Shown here piece by piece: positions 29,634 to 32,722 of a DNA stretch of 32,722 bases. Under the pieces are notes generated by a model. The model had not been told where the DNA came from. It saw nothing but the letters and a program-made list of their open reading frames with translations, and did not search any database. The position numbers were made by a program, and so were the translations under genes. The first letter of the stretch is position 1; each line of letters opens with the position of its first letter. The DNA is from CAYYMZ01 sp964473025 (lineage in GTDB: Bacteria; Patescibacteriota; UBA1384; DTJR01): assembly GCA_964473025.1 (NCBI GenBank), contig CAYYMZ010000009.1, forward strand, positions 1 through 32,722, written 5' to 3'.

Positions 29634-30380
29634 ATGAGAGAAGAAAGTCTAAATCATAATATTTTAATCTACGTTCATTACCGTCTTCCGCACGATGGCC
29701 ATAAACTCTCGTATCAAAAATTATCGGACTGCTTAGATGGTGCTTGCCACCGGCATTTTTCAATCAGCACCCTGCGTAAGGAGATGTCTCTTTTAAAAAA
29801 ATCGGGGTTAATCACAACCAAGTTAAGATATCGCAAACCGGTTCCGATTCTCTCGCTTGATGGAAAACTAACAATCTCAACACTTTTATCATATAAAAAA
29901 TTTGGTCCTTGGGATAATAAATGGCGGGTAGTGATATTTAGTGTTCCCGAAAGAGAAAAAGGTTATCGCCTTTTATTTCAAAGCGAAATTGAGCAACTTG
30001 GGTTTAAAAAGTTTGGCCGTAATGTTTATATCAGTCCGCATGCATTTTTAACTTCAGCCAAACGCATTGCCGCAAAATACGCACTTGATCCATATTGCAC
30101 TTTTATCGAGGCGATAAAAATCGAAAATCAGTCATATGCGGTTGAGAAAATATGGCATCTTGATGAAATCAATTTAAAATATAAAAAATTTATCGCCACC
30201 ACCAAAACGACCTTAAAAAAATACCGCCAGCCATATTGGCCATTTTTTGCCAAACAGCTGGAGAGTGAATTTGCCTCACTTTATAGAGAAGACCCTCACT
30301 TGCCCGAGGAACTTTTACCAAAAGGATGGTTGGGCACTGATGCATACCAAATTTTTAAAAAGGTCTTACGGTCATATTGA
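29634..30380 (+). CDS. PaaX-like transcriptional regulator with Cas2-like domain
   Basis: A 248-residue protein. Residues 1-70 are a winged helix (ISTLRKEMSLLKKSGLITTKLRYRKP). Residues 95-140 hold a Cas2-like fold: WDNKWRVVIFSVPEREKGYRLLF, LGFKKFGRNVYISPH. The C-terminal part ends with EDPHLPEELLPKGWLG, a PaaX hallmark. PaaX controls phenylacetate breakdown in proteobacteria; no such genes are here, so the target is unknown. GATACT lies 8 nt before ATG 29634, again suggesting a leaderless mRNA. Two broken copies of its 5' end occur at 27548 and 28764. It is followed after 9 bp by the Nudix gene. Confidence 0.87.
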   Translation: MREESLNHNILIYVHYRLPHDGHKLSYQKLSDCLDGACHRHFSISTLRKEMSLLKKSGLITTKLRYRKPVPILSLDGKLTISTLLSYKKFGPWDNKWRVVIFSVPEREKGYRLLFQSEIEQLGFKKFGRNVYISPHAFLTSAKRIAAKYALDPYCTFIEAIKIENQSYAVEKIWHLDEINLKYKKFIATTKTTLKKYRQPYWPFFAKQLESEFASLYREDPHLPEELLPKGWLGTDAYQIFKKVLRSY

Positions 30381-30389
30381 TTTTGTAAA

Positions 30390-30971
30390 ATGAAAATAAA
30401 CAACAAAATTGATCTAAAAATAAAATACGCCGAGTATTGCCCTAATTGCTATTCGGAATCGATCGAGAAAATCGATAAGAATGGCAAAATTTCTTATCGG
30501 TGTTTAAGCTGTGGAAGAAAATCCGATCGACTAATTATTGTTGATCAAAAGATTAACTTCTGGGTCGATAAAGAAAAAAATTACTGGCATGAAAGCGCAG
30601 GAACGTTTGTTTTCAACGAGCGCGGCGAGATCCTACTTTTAAACAGAAATAAATTTCCTTTTGCCTACACAGTACCGGCGGGACACGTTGAAAGGGGAGA
30701 AAATTCACAAATGGCGGCGTTAAGAGAAATTCGGGAAGAGGTAGGATTGAAATTGAAAAATTTAGAATTAGTAACCGAAGAAGATTTGACAAAAGACCCT
30801 TGCCGCCGAGGTGCAGACCATCACAGGTGGCATTTATATAAAGCCCAAATAAATAATGATAAAATATTAGTCAACGACGAATCGAGTAACTTTGTTTGGA
30901 AAAAACCACAAGATACACTTAATTTAAAACTAACTGTTCCGGTGAGATATTTTTTAAATAAGTTTTTCTAG
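30390..30971 (+). CDS. Nudix hydrolase with N-terminal zinc ribbon
   Basis: A 193-residue protein. Residues 15-45 are a zinc ribbon (C17, C20, C38, C41). The Nudix box is complete at 98-120: G98-x5-E104-x7-R112-E113-x-x-E-E-x-G-L. Nudix enzymes cleave nucleoside diphosphates linked to another group; zinc-ribbon forms include NADH pyrophosphatase-like enzymes, but the short C-terminus does not settle the substrate. It lies 9 bp after the PaaX-like gene and is probably co-transcribed. Its stop overlaps the stop of the convergent surface-protein gene by 4 bp. Confidence 0.88.
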   Translation: MKINNKIDLKIKYAEYCPNCYSESIEKIDKNGKISYRCLSCGRKSDRLIIVDQKINFWVDKEKNYWHESAGTFVFNERGEILLLNRNKFPFAYTVPAGHVERGENSQMAALREIREEVGLKLKNLELVTEEDLTKDPCRRGADHHRWHLYKAQINNDKILVNDESSNFVWKKPQDTLNLKLTVPVRYFLNKFF

Positions 30972-31246
30972 ATCGTACTAGTTGTTGAGGCCGTGGGGGT
31001 AGTTGTTGGGGTTGTTGTTTCGGATGACGTTGACGTTGCAGTAGGCGTTGGAGTTGCATAAGGATTTAGGGCGCCGCCCAGAGGGCTCTGCCCGGCGGGT
31101 TGGGTTGCCGGAGTTACATTGTCCCGAACAGCGTGTTTTACAAAATAGAAAGTAACATTGGCGCCGATCAAAAGAGCAATAGCCGCAATTAAAATAAACC
31201 ATATTGGAGCTACGCCTGATCTTTTTTTCGGTATAAATTCGTACAT
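30968..31246 (-). CDS. Small membrane-anchored Thr/Pro/Ser-rich protein
   Basis: A 92-residue protein. A short basic cytoplasmic N-terminus (MYEFIPKKRSG) is followed by one membrane helix (13-36). The external tail is rich in Thr, Pro, Ser and Ala (TPTPTATSTSSETTTPTTTP), a low-complexity region of the kind that may be glycosylated or span the wall. It overlaps the YvcK-like gene end by one base, so it is translationally coupled. No family is recognised. Similar anchors with PT-rich tails are common in Patescibacteria. Confidence 0.72.
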   Translation of the reverse strand: MYEFIPKKRSGVAPIWFILIAAIALLIGANVTFYFVKHAVRDNVTPATQPAGQSPLGGALNPYATPTPTATSTSSETTTPTTTPTASTTSTI

Positions 31247-32283
31247 TATTTTCGTTTAGGTTTACTTTGATTATAAATCGTAACAATCGCTTTTGCCAGT
31301 TTTTTAGAGTCGTGATAAAGAGGGGACTTTGAATTGATGACATCTGCTTTAATAATTTTACAGCTACCAACCGTTTTTGCCGCCGCCGTAATGTTATTGA
31401 CTGACCCAAGCCGTGAAACAATTTTTGATTTTTTAATTATTTTTTTATTGGCAAGGCAAAAGTCCAAAATGTCTTTGCCCAAATAGTCAGTAACGAGATT
31501 GATATGATCTTCAACGGTCAGATTCTCGGTTTCTCCCCGTTCCGAAGAACAGTTGCAAATGTAAATTTTCGTTGCTTTTTTATTGTTTTTTATCCCCGAC
31601 CATACCCCTTCGACCAAAAGATTCGGCAAAACACTTGTGTATAAACTGCCGGGACCGATTAAAATAATATCTGCGTTTTCAATTGCAGAAAGCGCCTTTG
31701 GATAGATATTTATTTTCCGATCCAAAAAAATTCTAGAAATTTTTTTGTCTGGCTTCGGGATATTTGTCTCTCCGATTGATTTGGTTTTGTCAAAATATAT
31801 TGCTCCGAGACGCACTTGGCTTAATGACACGGGCAGAATATTGCCCGCGGTTTTTAGGATTTCAGAGGATGCCTCAACTGCTTTCTCGAAAGAACCCAAA
31901 TGCTCGGTTAATCCTGCCAGCCATATATTACCGAGCGTATGTCCGCTGAGCCCTTTTGATTTTTCGGGAAATCTAAACTCAAATATTTTAGCCATCAGCT
32001 CCTCGTCTTCCGCCAGAGCCGAAATGCACTTTCTAATATCGCCCGGAGGGAGAATGCCAAACTCGCGCCGAAGCTGGCCGGAAGAAGCACCTTCGTCTGT
32101 ACACGTAATAATCGCTGAAATATTTTTTGAGTAATGCTTAAGACCCCTAAGCAGGGTGGCAAGGCCCGTTCCACCGCCGATTGCAACAATCTTGGTATCT
32201 AAATTCAAAATCGGTTCACGGTCACGCGGATCGTAAATTAAATTTTTCCACCATTTGCCGATGAATGATTTTGTTTGAGACAT
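31246..32283 (-). CDS. yvcK: YvcK/CofD-like protein
   Basis: A 345-residue protein with the CofD/YvcK layout: VAIGGGTGLATLLRGL near residue 33, TCTDEGASSGQLRREFG (usually ADDGGSSGRLR), PPGDIRKCISALA, SGHTLGNIWLAGL, GPGSLYTSVLPNLL, and ERGETENLTVEDHI. YvcK (GlmR) binds UDP-GlcNAc and regulates carbon flow into the cell wall in Bacillus. The family also includes CofD transferases of coenzyme F420, but the motif set favours YvcK. The DDGG to DEGA change lies in the nucleotide-binding loop. It is followed by a small surface-protein gene and preceded 9 bp upstream by an ABC permease. Confidence 0.9.
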   Translation of the reverse strand: MSQTKSFIGKWWKNLIYDPRDREPILNLDTKIVAIGGGTGLATLLRGLKHYSKNISAIITCTDEGASSGQLRREFGILPPGDIRKCISALAEDEELMAKIFEFRFPEKSKGLSGHTLGNIWLAGLTEHLGSFEKAVEASSEILKTAGNILPVSLSQVRLGAIYFDKTKSIGETNIPKPDKKISRIFLDRKINIYPKALSAIENADIILIGPGSLYTSVLPNLLVEGVWSGIKNNKKATKIYICNCSSERGETENLTVEDHINLVTDYLGKDILDFCLANKKIIKKSKIVSRLGSVNNITAAAKTVGSCKIIKADVINSKSPLYHDSKKLAKAIVTIYNQSKPKRK

Positions 32284-32292
32284 TTTTATTTT

Positions 32293-32722
32293 CTATTCGT
32301 CTGAGAGCCGGAATTTTAATATTGAGAAAGTAAGTGCAACAACGATCCATCCCCCGACAATCAAAGCGTTGATTGGATTGTCAAAAGGCGAGCCGGCTTC
32401 CAGCGCTACATTTCGTATAATACGCAATAACGGCGCGAGGGGTAAGTATTGAACAACCGAATAAAGCCATTTGGGCAAAGTGTCAATCGGGAAGAAGACA
32501 CCCGCCAAAAACATCATCGGAATTGTAATCGCAGTTGCCATACCCTGTGCGGCGTCGGTGGTTTTCGAAAGCGACGCGACAACAAAACCCAAGAGCTGGA
32601 ATAAAATTGCCCCAACCATTGCGACTGGCAGAAGAACGAAGATGCTGCCGTAAATATGTGCGTCAAAGAAGAAATAACCAATAGACAGAACGACGCCGAT
32701 CTGTAAAACGTTAATGATAAGA
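32293..32722 (-). CDS. ABC-2-type transporter permease, C-terminal part (runs off right edge)
   Basis: The frame is open from the right edge to the stop at 32293, about 142 codons. The visible part has four or five membrane helices. LSKTTDAAQGMATAITIPMMFLAGVFFPIDTLPKWL and QYLPLAPLLRIIRNVAL are typical of the last helices of ABC-2 drug or polysaccharide export permeases. An internal ATG at 32619 is not the start, since hydrophobic sequence continues upstream in frame (ILPVAMVG region and before). The matching ATPase gene should lie beyond the edge. It ends 9 bp before the YvcK-like gene. Confidence 0.85.
   Translation of the reverse strand, partial: LIINVLQIGVVLSIGYFFFDAHIYGSIFVLLPVAMVGAILFQLLGFVVASLSKTTDAAQGMATAITIPMMFLAGVFFPIDTLPKWLYSVVQYLPLAPLLRIIRNVALEAGSPFDNPINALIVGGWIVVALTFSILKFRLSDE

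Noticed and set aside
31246..32283. CofD (F420 biosynthesis) identity for the YvcK-like protein
   Set aside because: The motif set (GGGTG, SSGxLR, GHTLGN, ERGETE) is that of YvcK, and no other F420 genes are near.

Overview
The window looks like a chromosomal contig from a small-genome, uncultivated bacterium, most plausibly a Candidate Phyla Radiation (Patescibacteria) lineage. This is inferred from a PaaX/Cas2-like regulator with duplicated fragments, a long-tailed serine recombinase, an RNase Y-YmdB pair, a free-standing HU, a flippase-like UPF0104 protein, ultra-compact operons and mostly AT-rich codon use. No rRNA or ribosomal-protein gene is present to fix the phylum. One tRNA (Asp, GUC) and no CRISPR array were seen.

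Layout. 1-3811 (minus strand): a restriction/defence-like group made of a type IIG restriction-modification enzyme cut by the left edge, a DUF3883-like and a NucS/DUF91-like PD-(D/E)xK protein, and a membrane-anchored DUF4352 protein. The first gene of the group (2675-3811) has a promoter and a highly structured leader of about 220 nt. 4273-11314 (minus): a compact ten-gene metal/redox operon read from one consensus promoter at 11332-11360. It encodes a DUF134 regulator, DUF5320, a CcdA-like membrane protein, a half-size ferritin, two NifX-like proteins, two MinD-type ATPases with inserted ferredoxin clusters and a metallo-beta-lactamase protein between them, a ZIP transporter and a CDF transporter fused to a NifX domain. 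11462-13098: a serine recombinase and tRNA-Asp. 13203-14057: a GC-rich sugar-isomerase-like gene on its own promoter and terminator. 14251-18102: rny, ymdB, HU and a flippase-like protein. 18554-21396: an operon of PIG-L deacetylase, GT4 glycosyltransferase and PIG-L deacetylase, flanked on both sides by multi-hairpin repeat arrays. 21992-25666 (minus): histidine kinase, coiled-coil protein, receiver-only response regulator and a ZIP transporter. 25760-27350 (minus): a second GC-rich cassette with a lipoprotein and a homologue of cyanobacterial acyl-ACP reductase. 27548-30971 (plus): an amidohydrolase, a CYTH protein, a PaaX-like regulator and a Nudix hydrolase, with two broken PaaX 5' ends in front of the first two. 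30968-32722 (minus): a Thr/Pro-rich surface protein, YvcK/CofD-like protein and an ABC-2 permease cut by the right edge.

The strongest candidates for something undescribed are: (i) the hairpin-repeat arrays at 18122-18428 and 21400-21961, which keep order and base pairing while the stem sequences differ; (ii) two GC-rich gene cassettes with the same hairpin / ribosome-binding-site / spacer layout; (iii) the compound leader RNA at 3812-4030; and (iv) PaaX gene heads that appear to have been reused as promoter-and-start modules. All functional statements come from reading motifs by eye; no database search was run.
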